Assembly (NCBI GenBank): GCA_934617135.1 | Contig: CAKTUC010000070.1 | Coordinates: 1-5,646, forward strand | Length of the DNA: 5,646 nt | Reading direction: 5' to 3' | Source: an uncultured Collinsella sp. | Lineage (GTDB): Bacteria > Actinomycetota > Coriobacteriia > Coriobacteriales > Coriobacteriaceae | Shown: one piece after another, positions 1-5,646 of the stretch | Layout of the letters: each line of letters opens with the position of its first letter | Position numbering within the stretch: the first letter of the stretch is position 1 | Translations under genes and position numbers: made by a program | Notes under the pieces: generated by a model | The model's database searches: none | What the model was told of the DNA's origin: nothing | What the model saw: the letters and a program-made list of their open reading frames with translations, nothing else

Positions 1-2421
1 GAACAGGGCTTTCGCATCGTAGCGTCGCAGGATCAGACCGCGCATACGACGCTCATCTCCCCCGATATCGCCACCTGTAACGACTGCCTGCGCGAACTGT
101 TCGACCCCGCCGACCGACGCTATCACTACCCCTTTATCAACTGTACCAACTGCGGGCCGCGCTTTACCATCATCCGGTCGCTGCCTTACGACCGAGTGGC
201 CACGTCCATGGACCGCTTTCCCATGTGCCCCGAGTGCGCCGCCGAGTATGGCGACCCACTTGACCGGCGCTTTCACGCGCAGCCTGATGCCTGTTTTGAC
301 TGCGGGCCGCATATTACGTGGCACGAGGCAGCGGACGGTATGGAGCTCGAAGGCTCGGGGGCGACGCCGGCTATCGGCAGCACGCGCGAAACCAGCGACG
401 CCATTATTGAGCGCTGTGTCGAGCTGCTGGCAAGCGGCGGCATTGTCGCCATCAAGGGACTGGGAGGATTCCATCTGGCATGCGACGCCGCCAATGAGCA
501 GGCAGTAGTCGAGCTGCGCCGTCGCAAGCGCCGCAGCAACAAGCCGCTTGCCGTTATGGTGCGCAGCCTTGCCGATGCTGAGCGCCTGTGCCATGTCGAT
601 GATGCCGAGCGCGACTTGCTGACCGGCAGCATCCGCCCCATCGTGCTGCTGCGCCGGCGTACTGCTGGCGAGGGCGATTCCCCCGACACTCTCACGCTCG
701 CACCGTCCGTCGCGCATGACCTGCCCGAGCTCGGCGTCATGCTCCCCTATACCCCGCTTCAGCATTTACTGCTTGCAGCCGCCGCGTTGCACGGCATGCA
801 TGCGCTGGTCATGACCAGCGGAAACCTGAGCGAAGAGCCCATCGAGACCGATGACGTTCTTGCTTGGAAGCGCCTCGTTGCCGCCGGCATTGCCGATGCG
901 CTGCTCGGCAATGACCGCGCGATCCTCTCGCGCTATGACGACTCCGTAGTGCGCGTGGTCGATGGAGCCGTTATGCCCGTGCGCCGCGCTCGCGGATATG
1001 CGCCGCAGCCGTTGCCGCTGCCGGCACTCGATGCCGTCGCGCCCTGTGTGCTCGCCAGCGGCCCGCAGCAAAAGGCAACGATCGCACTCACGCGCGAGAA
1101 TGCGAACGGCGAAGCGGCCTGTTTTGTGTCGCAGCATATTGGCGATGTCGAAAACGGCGAGACCTTCGATGCCTGGAATGCAGCACGCACGCGTCTGGAA
1201 GACCTTTTTGACCTGGCGCCTGCCGCGCTGGCATGCGACCTGCACTCCAGCTACCTATCGAGCCAGTGGGCCCGCGAGCAGGCGCGGGAGCGCAATCTGC
1301 CACTTATCGAAGTCCAGCACCATCATGCACACATCGCGAGCGTGATGGCCGAGGCCATCGCTGCGGGCCAGCTTGCGCCCGATGCACGTGTGCTTGGCAT
1401 CGCTTTTGATGGCACGGGCGCCGGCACCGACGGAACCATTTGGGGCGGTGAGTTTCTTGTCGCCGGTCTTGCCGATTTTGAGCGCGCCGCGCACCTGCGT
1501 ACCTGGGCGCTCCCCGGTGGCGCCGCATCCGTGCGCGATGCCCGACGCAACGCCTTTGCCCTGCTGAGCGAGTTCGGTCTGCTCGAACACCCGGGCGCCG
1601 TGGGACTTTTGGGCCGTCTCGACGAGCAGATGCGCAACATCACGGCTACGATGATCGAGCGCAACATCAACAGCCCACGCACGAGCAGTATGGGCCGCCT
1701 GTTTGACGCCGCGGCGGCGATCTTGGGCATCTGCGGCACTGCAACCTACGAGGGCGAACCCGCCATCGAACTCGAGGCCGCCGCTTGGCGCGCTCTTGAC
1801 GACGAAAACAGCCATTTCACTGGCAATCAGGCGGGTGTATCCGCATCCGCTTCAATATCGCTGGACAGTTTGTTCAGATACGTATTAACTACAGACCCCC
1901 TATCCGACATTTTTGGCCCCATTTGGACTAAAAAGAGCTCTCCAGACACCCCATTAGCGGCGAATATGTCTGCCGAACACCCCAAATCGACCCATTTGGG
2001 GTGTTCGCAAACGGCTTTTGCCACCCAGAGCCCATCACAAAAATACGTATCTGAACTAACTGTCCAGGCGGCCTCGGATAGCTCCCTCGTTTTAGACCAA
2101 AGACCATTTTTTGAGGCGCTTTTGGAGGGAATTGAGGCCGGCGCGCCGGCCGATAGGCTCGCGCTCGACTTCCACATCGCCATTGCGCACGTTACCGCCC
2201 GTATCGCGCGCGAGATCTGCACCCGTGAAAGCCTCGACACCGTCGCGCTCTCGGGCGGCGTGTTCATGAACCGACTTTTGCTTCAGCTCATCACCCGTAA
2301 GCTTGAAGACGCAGGGCTTACTGTCTTGGTTCCCCGCACCGTGCCCGTCAACGATGGCTGCATTGCCTACGGCCAGGCGGCGGTCGCCCGCGCTCGGCTC
2401 GCGCAGGTCATACCGCAGTAG
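1..2421 (+). CDS. hypF: HypF carbamoyltransferase, 5' partial, with a 69-codon in-frame insertion
   Basis: HypF uses carbamoyl phosphate and ATP to make carbamoyl-adenylate and transfers the carbamoyl group to the C-terminal Cys of HypE, the source of the cyanide ligands of [NiFe]-hydrogenase. Frame 1 is open from base 1, so the gene starts upstream; a GTG at 196 is internal because conserved sequence precedes it. Numbering visible residues from base 1, two zinc-finger pairs C26/C29-C48/C51 and C76/C79-C98/C101 each have the typical 18-residue spacing. A YrdC-like domain follows (GGFHLACDA at 155-163, KRRSNKPLAV at 176-185, TSGNLSEEPI at 272-281). The Kae1-like domain has HHHAH at 440-444, FDGTG at 469-473, SSMGRLFDA from 562, YEGEPAIELEA at 583-593, SGGVFMNR at 751-758 and NDGCIAYGQ at 784-792. 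The N-terminal acylphosphatase domain, about 80 residues, lies outside the window. Residues 621-689 are a foreign-looking insertion in the linker between YEGEPAIELEA and LVLDQRPFFEALLEG. All recognised motifs flank it intact, so the protein may still work, but this is inference. Confidence 0.96.
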   Translation, partial: EQGFRIVASQDQTAHTTLISPDIATCNDCLRELFDPADRRYHYPFINCTNCGPRFTIIRSLPYDRVATSMDRFPMCPECAAEYGDPLDRRFHAQPDACFDCGPHITWHEAADGMELEGSGATPAIGSTRETSDAIIERCVELLASGGIVAIKGLGGFHLACDAANEQAVVELRRRKRRSNKPLAVMVRSLADAERLCHVDDAERDLLTGSIRPIVLLRRRTAGEGDSPDTLTLAPSVAHDLPELGVMLPYTPLQHLLLAAAALHGMHALVMTSGNLSEEPIETDDVLAWKRLVAAGIADALLGNDRAILSRYDDSVVRVVDGAVMPVRRARGYAPQPLPLPALDAVAPCVLASGPQQKATIALTRENANGEAACFVSQHIGDVENGETFDAWNAARTRLEDLFDLAPAALACDLHSSYLSSQWAREQARERNLPLIEVQHHHAHIASVMAEAIAAGQLAPDARVLGIAFDGTGAGTDGTIWGGEFLVAGLADFERAAHLRTWALPGGAASVRDARRNAFALLSEFGLLEHPGAVGLLGRLDEQMRNITATMIERNINSPRTSSMGRLFDAAAAILGICGTATYEGEPAIELEAAAWRALDDENSHFTGNQAGVSASASISLDSLFRYVLTTDPLSDIFGPIWTKKSSPDTPLAANMSAEHPKSTHLGCSQTAFATQSPSQKYVSELTVQAASDSSLVLDQRPFFEALLEGIEAGAPADRLALDFHIAIAHVTARIAREICTRESLDTVALSGGVFMNRLLLQLITRKLEDAGLTVLVPRTVPVNDGCIAYGQAAVARARLAQVIPQ
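1861..1886 (+). repeat. Left terminal inverted repeat of the element in hypF
   Basis: This 26-base arm begins CTGGACAGTTTGTTCAGATA and ends CGTATT. Its reverse complement is found at 2042-2067 with a single mismatch at the eleventh base (T here, A in the other arm's reverse complement). It is translated as LDSLFRYV plus part of the next codon. Pairing does not continue directly inward past 1886 or outward past 1861, which gives a sharp boundary. Confidence 0.85.
1974..2007. repeat. Perfect 14-bp hairpin inside the inserted element
   Basis: CGAACACCCCAAAT (1974-1987) is followed by a 6-base loop CGACCC and the exact reverse complement ATTTGGGGTGTTCG (1994-2007). The core ATTTGG also occurs at 1921-1926 in the same element. 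There is no T-tract after the stem, so it does not look like an intrinsic terminator, and it lies in the middle of the hypF reading frame. It is probably a structural part of the element. Confidence 0.8.
2042..2067 (-). repeat. Right terminal inverted repeat of the element in hypF
   Basis: This is the partner of the arm at 1861-1886. It reads AATACGTATCTGAACTAACT then GTCCAG on the plus strand and pairs with the left arm at 25 of 26 positions. In a transcript the two arms could form a long stem enclosing about 155 bases. It is translated within KYVSELTVQ of HypF. Confidence 0.85.
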
Positions 2422-2467
2422 GCTGTTTGGCCAGCCCGTGCGCCACCGTCTCACAGGTGTAACGCGT

Positions 2468-2496
2468 TTGCCCGCAAACCCCGCGAGCGCTACCAT
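2468..2496 (+). promoter_or_regulatory. Weak sigma70-type promoter candidate upstream of hypC
   Basis: TTGCCC (2468-2473) and TACCAT (2491-2496) match the -35 and -10 consensus at four of six positions each, with a 17-base spacer. They lie in the 131-base gap between hypF and hypC and would give a leader of about 50 bases. The gap is long for an operon of otherwise tightly packed genes, which makes an internal promoter plausible. The match is weak, and read-through from hypF is an equally good explanation; I see no hairpin followed by a T-tract in the gap. Confidence 0.25.
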
Positions 2497-2552
2497 CAAA
2501 CGATGGATTACTCCGCGCCTATCCAGCGCAAAGCGTATAAAAGGGGAACAAT

Positions 2553-2813
2553 ATGTGCCTTGCCGTTCCCGGTAAAGTGGTCAAACGCGACGACGACCTT
2601 AAGGCGACCGTCGACATGATGGGCATCGAGCGCCCCGTTTCGCTGCGCCTCGTACCGACGGCGCAGGTAGGCGACTATATTCTCGTGCATGCCGGCTTTG
2701 GCATCCAGATTGTCGACGAGCAGGAAGCTCAAGAGACGCTCGAGCTCGTCAACGCCATGACCGAGCTGGTCGAAGAGGACCAGCTGGCCACCAACCCGGC
2801 CGAGGCATACTAG
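2553..2813 (+). CDS. hypC: HypC hydrogenase maturation chaperone
   Basis: HypC is a small chaperone that binds HypD, holds the iron being fitted with CN and CO ligands, and delivers it to the hydrogenase large-subunit precursor. The 86-residue protein is of normal family length and starts with the diagnostic MCLAVPGKV, in which Cys2 (after Met removal, the N-terminal Cys) is the essential iron/HypD-contacting residue. The GDYILVHAGFGIQIVDEQEA stretch (residues 46-65) is the usual beta-barrel end, followed by an acidic helical tail. The ATG is fixed by the Cys2 motif and by AAGGGG at 2541-2546, six bases upstream. The stop overlaps the hypD start by one base, so the two partner proteins are probably translationally coupled. 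Confidence 0.97.
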   Translation: MCLAVPGKVVKRDDDLKATVDMMGIERPVSLRLVPTAQVGDYILVHAGFGIQIVDEQEAQETLELVNAMTELVEEDQLATNPAEAY

Positions 2814-3925
2814 TGGCGGCGGCGCAGCCGGTTCGCTCCGGTATCGACTTTTCGGCATTTCGCGACCCCAAGCTGGCACGCGAGCTCATCGACCGCATTC
2901 ACGAGCTTGTCGGCGACCGCAGCATCAACCTTATGGAAGTCTGCGGCACGCATACCGTGAGCATCGGCCGCTATGGCTTTCGTTCCATTATGCCGGCGGG
3001 GCTCAAGTTGCTGAGCGGCCCGGGCTGCCCCGTCTGCGTCACCGCCAACCGCGATATCGACCATGCAATCGCACTTTCCAACATGGACGGCGCCATCATC
3101 ACCACCTTTGGCGACATGATGCGCGTGCCCGGATCGTCCACCTCGCTTGCCGCGCAAAAGGCGGCGGGGCGCGACATTCGCATCGTCTACTCGCCGCTCG
3201 ACGCGCTCGACATTGCCGAGCAAAACCCCGACCGCCCGGTCATCTTTATGGGCGTCGGCTTTGAGACCACGACGCCCACCATCGCCGCCGCCATCCTAGA
3301 AGCCGACGCGCGCGGGCTCCAGAACTTCTCGGTCTATTGCGCCCACAAGACCACGCCGCCGGCACTGCGCGCGATTGCCAACGACCCCGAGACCACTATC
3401 GACGGCTTTATCCTGCCAGGCCACGTCGCCACCATCACGGGCTTGGCACCCTTTGGCTTTTTGGTCGATGAGTTTAAGACCCCGGGCGTGGTCACGGGAT
3501 TTGAGCCGGTCGATATCTTGCAGGGCATTTGTATGCTGGTCCAGATGGTTGTTGAGGGCAGGCCCGCGATTGACAACGCCTACCGTCGCGGCGTCAATGC
3601 AGACGGCAATCCCGTGGCGCGCCAGCTGGTCGAGCAGGTGTTTGAGCCGTGCGACACCACGTGGCGCGGACTGGGACCGATCGCCCGCTCGGGTCTTTCC
3701 ATCCGACCCGAATTCGCGCGCTTTGATGCCGAACCCCGCTTTGACGTGCCCGTTGAGCCGACGGTCGAGCCGCGCGGGTGCCGCTGCGGCGACGTGCTCC
3801 GCGGGGCCATTGCACCGAGCGACTGCCCGTTGTTCGGCCACGCCTGCACGCCCGAGCATCCCGTCGGCCCGTGCATGGTGAGCTCGGAGGGCAGCTGCGC
3901 GGCGTACTACCGTTACCATGGCTAG
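2813..3925 (+). CDS. hypD: HypD hydrogenase maturation Fe-S protein
   Basis: HypD carries a [4Fe-4S] cluster and, complexed with HypC, is the scaffold on which the Fe(CN)2CO unit is assembled with cyanide supplied by HypE. The 370-residue length fits the family. Visible motifs are MEVCGTHT (Cys44), GPGCPVCVT (Cys72 and Cys75, a conserved redox/iron-binding region), GVGFETTTP, and LPGHV. The C-terminal cysteine-rich domain has Cys323, Cys325, Cys338, Cys345, Cys354 and Cys362, ending SSEGSCAAYYRYHG; the family ligates its cluster with four cysteines of this region. The start is a GTG sharing its G with the hypC TAG stop, with GAGG at 2802-2805 region (inside hypC) as a modest ribosome binding site; this is the only start that keeps the N-terminal helix preceding MEVCGTH at usual length. 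No frameshift or missing key residue is seen. Confidence 0.97.
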   Translation: MAAAQPVRSGIDFSAFRDPKLARELIDRIHELVGDRSINLMEVCGTHTVSIGRYGFRSIMPAGLKLLSGPGCPVCVTANRDIDHAIALSNMDGAIITTFGDMMRVPGSSTSLAAQKAAGRDIRIVYSPLDALDIAEQNPDRPVIFMGVGFETTTPTIAAAILEADARGLQNFSVYCAHKTTPPALRAIANDPETTIDGFILPGHVATITGLAPFGFLVDEFKTPGVVTGFEPVDILQGICMLVQMVVEGRPAIDNAYRRGVNADGNPVARQLVEQVFEPCDTTWRGLGPIARSGLSIRPEFARFDAEPRFDVPVEPTVEPRGCRCGDVLRGAIAPSDCPLFGHACTPEHPVGPCMVSSEGSCAAYYRYHG

Positions 3926-3954
3926 CCCGAACATCCTCGATTGGAGTTTTCGAT

Positions 3955-4989
3955 ATGTCCCGTACTGCCACCGATAGCACTGTCCTGCTGGGCCACGGCT
4001 CCGGCGGCCAGATGATGAAGCGCATTATCGATGAGGTCTTTCTGGATGCCTTTGGGTCGCCCGAGCTGCTTGCGGGCAACGATGCTGGTGTCGCCGCGCT
4101 GCCCGCAAGCGGGCGAATCGCCATGTCGACCGACAGCTTTGTGGTAACGCCGCAGTTCTTCCCCGGCGGTAATATCGGCCGCCTCGCCGTATGCGGAACC
4201 GTCAACGACGTCGCGACCTCGGGCGCTAACGTGCGCTACCTCTCATGCGGCTTTATCCTCGAAGAGGGCTATCCCATGGACAAGCTGCGCCAGATTGTGC
4301 AGACCATGGCCGAAACGGCGCGCGAGGCGGGCGTGGCGATCATCACCGGCGACACCAAAGTGGTTGAGCGCGGCGGGGCCGACGGCGTCTACATCAATAC
4401 CGCCGGCGTGGGCGAGGTGCCTGCGGGCGTGGCGCTCAGCGGCTCAAACTGCCAGCCCGGCGATGTTATCCTGGTATCGGGCACGCTGGGCGACCACGGC
4501 ATCGCCATCATGAGCCAGCGCGAGGGCCTGGCGTTTTCGAGCACGATTGAAAGCGACGCCGCGCCGCTCAACCACCTGATTGCCGACGTGCTGGCCGCCG
4601 CCCCCGGCACGCGCTGTTTCCGCGACCCCACGCGCGGCGGCCTGGCATCCACGCTCAACGAGTTTGCGCAGGCCAGCGGCGTTGCCATGGAGATTGACGA
4701 GGACGCCGTGCCCGTGCGCCCCGATGTGCAGGCCGCCTGCGAGATGCTCGGCTACGACGTGTTGCAGGTTGCCAACGAGGGCAAGATGGTCGCCGTCGTG
4801 CCGGCCGAGCAGGCCGATGCCGCGCTGGCGGCCATGCGCGCCGCCCGCTACGGCGAGAACGCCGCCATCATCGGTCGCGTGCTGCCGCTTGCCGAGGGCG
4901 CTCGACCCGCCGTGCGCGTACGCACCGGCTGGGGATCGACCCGCATCCTCGACATGCTCGTGGGCGAGCAACTGCCGAGGATATGCTAG
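3955..4989 (+). CDS. hypE: HypE carbamoyl dehydratase
   Basis: HypE receives a carbamoyl group from HypF on its C-terminal cysteine and dehydrates it with ATP to a thiocyanate, which is passed to iron on HypC-HypD. The 344-residue protein belongs to the PurM/AIR-synthetase-like ATPase fold. Motifs are the glycine-rich GHGSGG at 13-18, NDAG at 42-45, TDSFVVTP at 59-66, GTVNDVA at 81-87, GDTKVV, GDHG and RDPTRGGLA. It ends in PRIC (341-344), with Cys344 as the carrier residue. I chose the ATG at 3955 because GGAG at 3943-3946 lies eight bases upstream and the family N-terminus begins just before the LLGHGSGG segment. The frame is also open upstream to 3778, but that extension would overlap hypD and resembles nothing. 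The 29-base gap after hypD fits co-transcription. Confidence 0.97.
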   Translation: MSRTATDSTVLLGHGSGGQMMKRIIDEVFLDAFGSPELLAGNDAGVAALPASGRIAMSTDSFVVTPQFFPGGNIGRLAVCGTVNDVATSGANVRYLSCGFILEEGYPMDKLRQIVQTMAETAREAGVAIITGDTKVVERGGADGVYINTAGVGEVPAGVALSGSNCQPGDVILVSGTLGDHGIAIMSQREGLAFSSTIESDAAPLNHLIADVLAAAPGTRCFRDPTRGGLASTLNEFAQASGVAMEIDEDAVPVRPDVQAACEMLGYDVLQVANEGKMVAVVPAEQADAALAAMRAARYGENAAIIGRVLPLAEGARPAVRVRTGWGSTRILDMLVGEQLPRIC

Positions 4990-5050
4990 CGGGCATGCGG
5001 GCGCAGTCGAAGCGGCGTAGCGCGAGATCGTTAAAGATGTCCAGATTCCA

Positions 5051-5068
5051 GACACGCCCGACACGCCA
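5051..5068. repeat. Tandem 9-bp direct repeat upstream of the HAD phosphatase gene
   Basis: GACACGCCC (5051-5059) is followed at once by GACACGCCA (5060-5068), with eight of nine bases identical. The pair ends six bases before a TATCAT box and covers where a -35 element would be expected, so it could be a regulator binding site. It is short and GC-rich, so chance is a real alternative. Confidence 0.3.
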
Positions 5069-5074
5069 GCCCAG

Positions 5075-5080
5075 TATCAT
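5075..5080 (+). promoter_or_regulatory. Possible -10 box for the HAD phosphatase gene
   Basis: TATCAT matches the TATAAT consensus at five of six positions and lies in the 127-base gap between hypE and the phosphatase gene, about 37 bases before its start codon. No convincing -35 hexamer is found 16 to 19 bases upstream; that position holds the GACACGCC direct repeat. The call rests on the -10 match and the location only. Confidence 0.25.
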
Positions 5081-5087
5081 GGGGTGC

Positions 5088-5097
5088 GTTCTAGAAC
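5088..5097. promoter_or_regulatory. 10-bp perfect palindrome GTTCTAGAAC in the phosphatase leader
   Basis: GTTCTAGAAC is self-complementary and sits just after the TATCAT box and before the ribosome binding site at 5107-5111, where a repressor operator could lie. It is too short for a strong claim and matches no operator I can name with confidence. The rest of the hypE-phosphatase gap (4990-5116) holds no terminator hairpin with a T-tract. Confidence 0.2.
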
Positions 5098-5116
5098 CCA
5101 AACGGCGGGAGCACCC

Positions 5117-5646
5117 ATGGCAGCAGCTTTTTCCCATGTGATTTTTGATTTAGACGGCACCATCCTCAACACGCTCGAGGACCTGGCGGCCGCCGGCAAC
5201 CACACCTGCGAGATGCACGGCTGGCCCACGTTTGCCGTGGACGAGTACCGCTACAAGGTGGGAAACGGCATGCTTAAGCTGGTTGAGCGCTTTATGCCCG
5301 CCGAGTACGCGGGCGACGGCCGTATGTTTGAGCAGACGCTTGCCGAGTTTAGGGCCTATTACGGCAAGCACAAGGAGGACCATACCTCACCCTACGCCGG
5401 CACGATTGAGATGCTCGACCGTCTGCGCGCAGCGGGCGTTCAGCTTGCCGTGCTCACCAACAAGGATCACATTTCGGCAGCTCCGCTTATCGAGAAGTAC
5501 TTTGGCCCCGAGCGCTTTGCGCTGGTACAGGGCCGCGTGGACGCATTTCCGCCCAAGCCTGAGGCGCCCGTCACGCTGCACGTGATGGAAGAGCTGGGGA
5601 CCGACCCGGCAACCACACTCTACGTGGGCGATTCCAATGTCGATGT
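5117..5646 (+). CDS. HAD-superfamily phosphatase, phosphoglycolate phosphatase-like, 3' partial
   Basis: This is a cytoplasmic Mg-dependent phosphohydrolase of HAD subfamily I; the closest flavour is phosphoglycolate phosphatase (Gph), but the substrate cannot be fixed from sequence. All four HAD motifs are visible in the 176 complete residues before the edge: motif I FDLDGT at 10-15 with nucleophile Asp11 and Asp13, motif II LTN with Thr114, motif III Lys147 in PPKPEAP, and motif IV GDSNVD at 171-176. The segment between motifs I and II (about residues 20-90) is an alpha-helical C1 cap, as in Gph. The start is the ATG with GGGAG at 5107-5111, five bases upstream, and leaves nine residues before motif I, which is normal. 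The remaining C-terminal third or so is outside the window. It follows hypE by 127 bases and is not a known Hyp partner, so it is probably an independent neighbour. Confidence 0.93.
   Translation, partial: MAAAFSHVIFDLDGTILNTLEDLAAAGNHTCEMHGWPTFAVDEYRYKVGNGMLKLVERFMPAEYAGDGRMFEQTLAEFRAYYGKHKEDHTSPYAGTIEMLDRLRAAGVQLAVLTNKDHISAAPLIEKYFGPERFALVQGRVDAFPPKPEAPVTLHVMEELGTDPATTLYVGDSNVD

Larger units (their letters stand above)
1861..2067. mobile_element. Putative palindromic/MITE-like element inserted in frame in hypF
   Basis: The segment is bounded by 26-bp inverted repeats matching at 25 of 26 positions and is 207 bases long, exactly 69 codons with no stop in the hypF frame. By hand count it has 100 G/C in 207 (about 48%), against about 63% in a sampled stretch of the same gene. 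It uses AGA, TTA, CTA and GTA codons that its surroundings avoid. An internal 14-bp perfect hairpin lies at 1974-2007. It encodes no transposase, so if mobile it would depend on an enzyme supplied in trans. The ends could be read as TG...CA (1862 to 2066), as in IS3-family elements, but that is only a resemblance. I see no convincing target-site duplication. Taking out the 69 codons leaves a HypF linker of ordinary length. The closest known analogy is the Rickettsia palindromic elements that sit in frame inside proteins. Copy number elsewhere in the genome cannot be seen from here. Confidence 0.7.

Noticed and set aside
1861..2067. An intein or self-splicing intron as the explanation for the hypF insertion
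   Set aside because: At 69 codons it is far too short for an intein and lacks its Cys/Ser and His-Asn junction motifs; no group I or II intron core is visible, and introns would not need to keep frame.
1922..2101. An inverted pair TTTGGACTAAAA (1922-1933) and TTTTAGACCAAA (2090-2101), 11 of 12 matching, which might put the element's right end beyond 2067
   Set aside because: The right copy encodes the VLDQR stretch that belongs to the conserved HypF segment, so it is host sequence; the match is short and AT-rich, probably chance.
2136..2151. A 16-bp perfect palindrome GGCCGGCGCGCCGGCC in hypF, 69 bases after the inserted element
   Set aside because: It encodes the ordinary EAGAPAD stretch of HypF in G/C-only codons; such palindromes arise easily in GC-rich coding sequence, and nothing ties it to the element.
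1827..2267. A 146-codon open frame on the minus strand crossing the element in hypF
   Set aside because: Most of it is the reverse shadow of hypF codons with no recognisable domain; only its openness across the element is of note, and I do not call it a gene.
196..2421. Treating hypF as starting at the GTG at 196
   Set aside because: The frame is open and homologous upstream to base 1, including the first zinc-finger cysteines at residues 26-51, so the gene is cut by the window edge and does not begin at 196.
2466..2506. Two small hairpins (GTTTG/CAAAC at 2466-2479 and CCATC/GATGG at 2493-2506) in the hypF-hypC gap as a terminator or riboswitch
   Set aside because: Each stem is only five base pairs and neither is followed by a T-tract; no known riboswitch core is recognisable.
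3778..3954. An upstream extension of hypE in the same frame, overlapping the end of hypD
   Set aside because: It is an arginine-rich shadow of hypD, and the ATG at 3955 has a good ribosome binding site and the expected family N-terminus.

Overview
The window reads as one gene cluster on the plus strand. It holds most of hypF (cut by the left edge), hypC, hypD and hypE, then the first two thirds or so of a HAD-superfamily phosphatase gene (cut by the right edge). The four hyp products are the core of the pathway that builds the Fe(CN)2CO centre of [NiFe]-hydrogenases, so the organism should make or have made a [NiFe]-hydrogenase. GC content is high (about 60-65% in sampled coding stretches), with strong preference for C/G third positions and anaerobe-type gene content. 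This would fit a gut actinobacterium of the Coriobacteriia, such as Collinsella, but the taxon is an inference from composition and protein flavour, not something the sequence proves.

Layout: hypF runs from the left edge to 2421. A 131-base gap with a weak promoter candidate precedes hypC (2553-2813). The hypC stop and the hypD GTG start share one base (TAGTG), and hypD runs to 3925. After 29 bases with a clear ribosome binding site comes hypE (3955-4989), which ends in the carbamoyl/cyano-carrying PRIC tail. A 127-base gap follows, with a short direct repeat, a -10-like box and a 10-bp palindrome. The HAD phosphatase begins at 5117 with its own ribosome binding site. hypA, hypB and hydrogenase structural genes are not in view.

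Together, HypF makes carbamoyl-adenylate from carbamoyl phosphate and passes the carbamoyl group to the C-terminal cysteine of HypE. HypE dehydrates it to thiocyanate, and the HypC-HypD complex receives the cyanide on iron before the centre is delivered to the hydrogenase large subunit.

The most unusual thing here lies inside hypF. Positions 1861-2067 are bounded by 26-bp inverted repeats (25 of 26 matching), are about 48% GC in a gene of roughly 63%, use codons rare in the rest of the gene, contain a perfect 14-bp hairpin, and are exactly 207 bases (69 codons) without an in-frame stop. This looks like a small palindromic or MITE-like element that inserted in frame into a tolerant linker of HypF and is translated as part of the protein.
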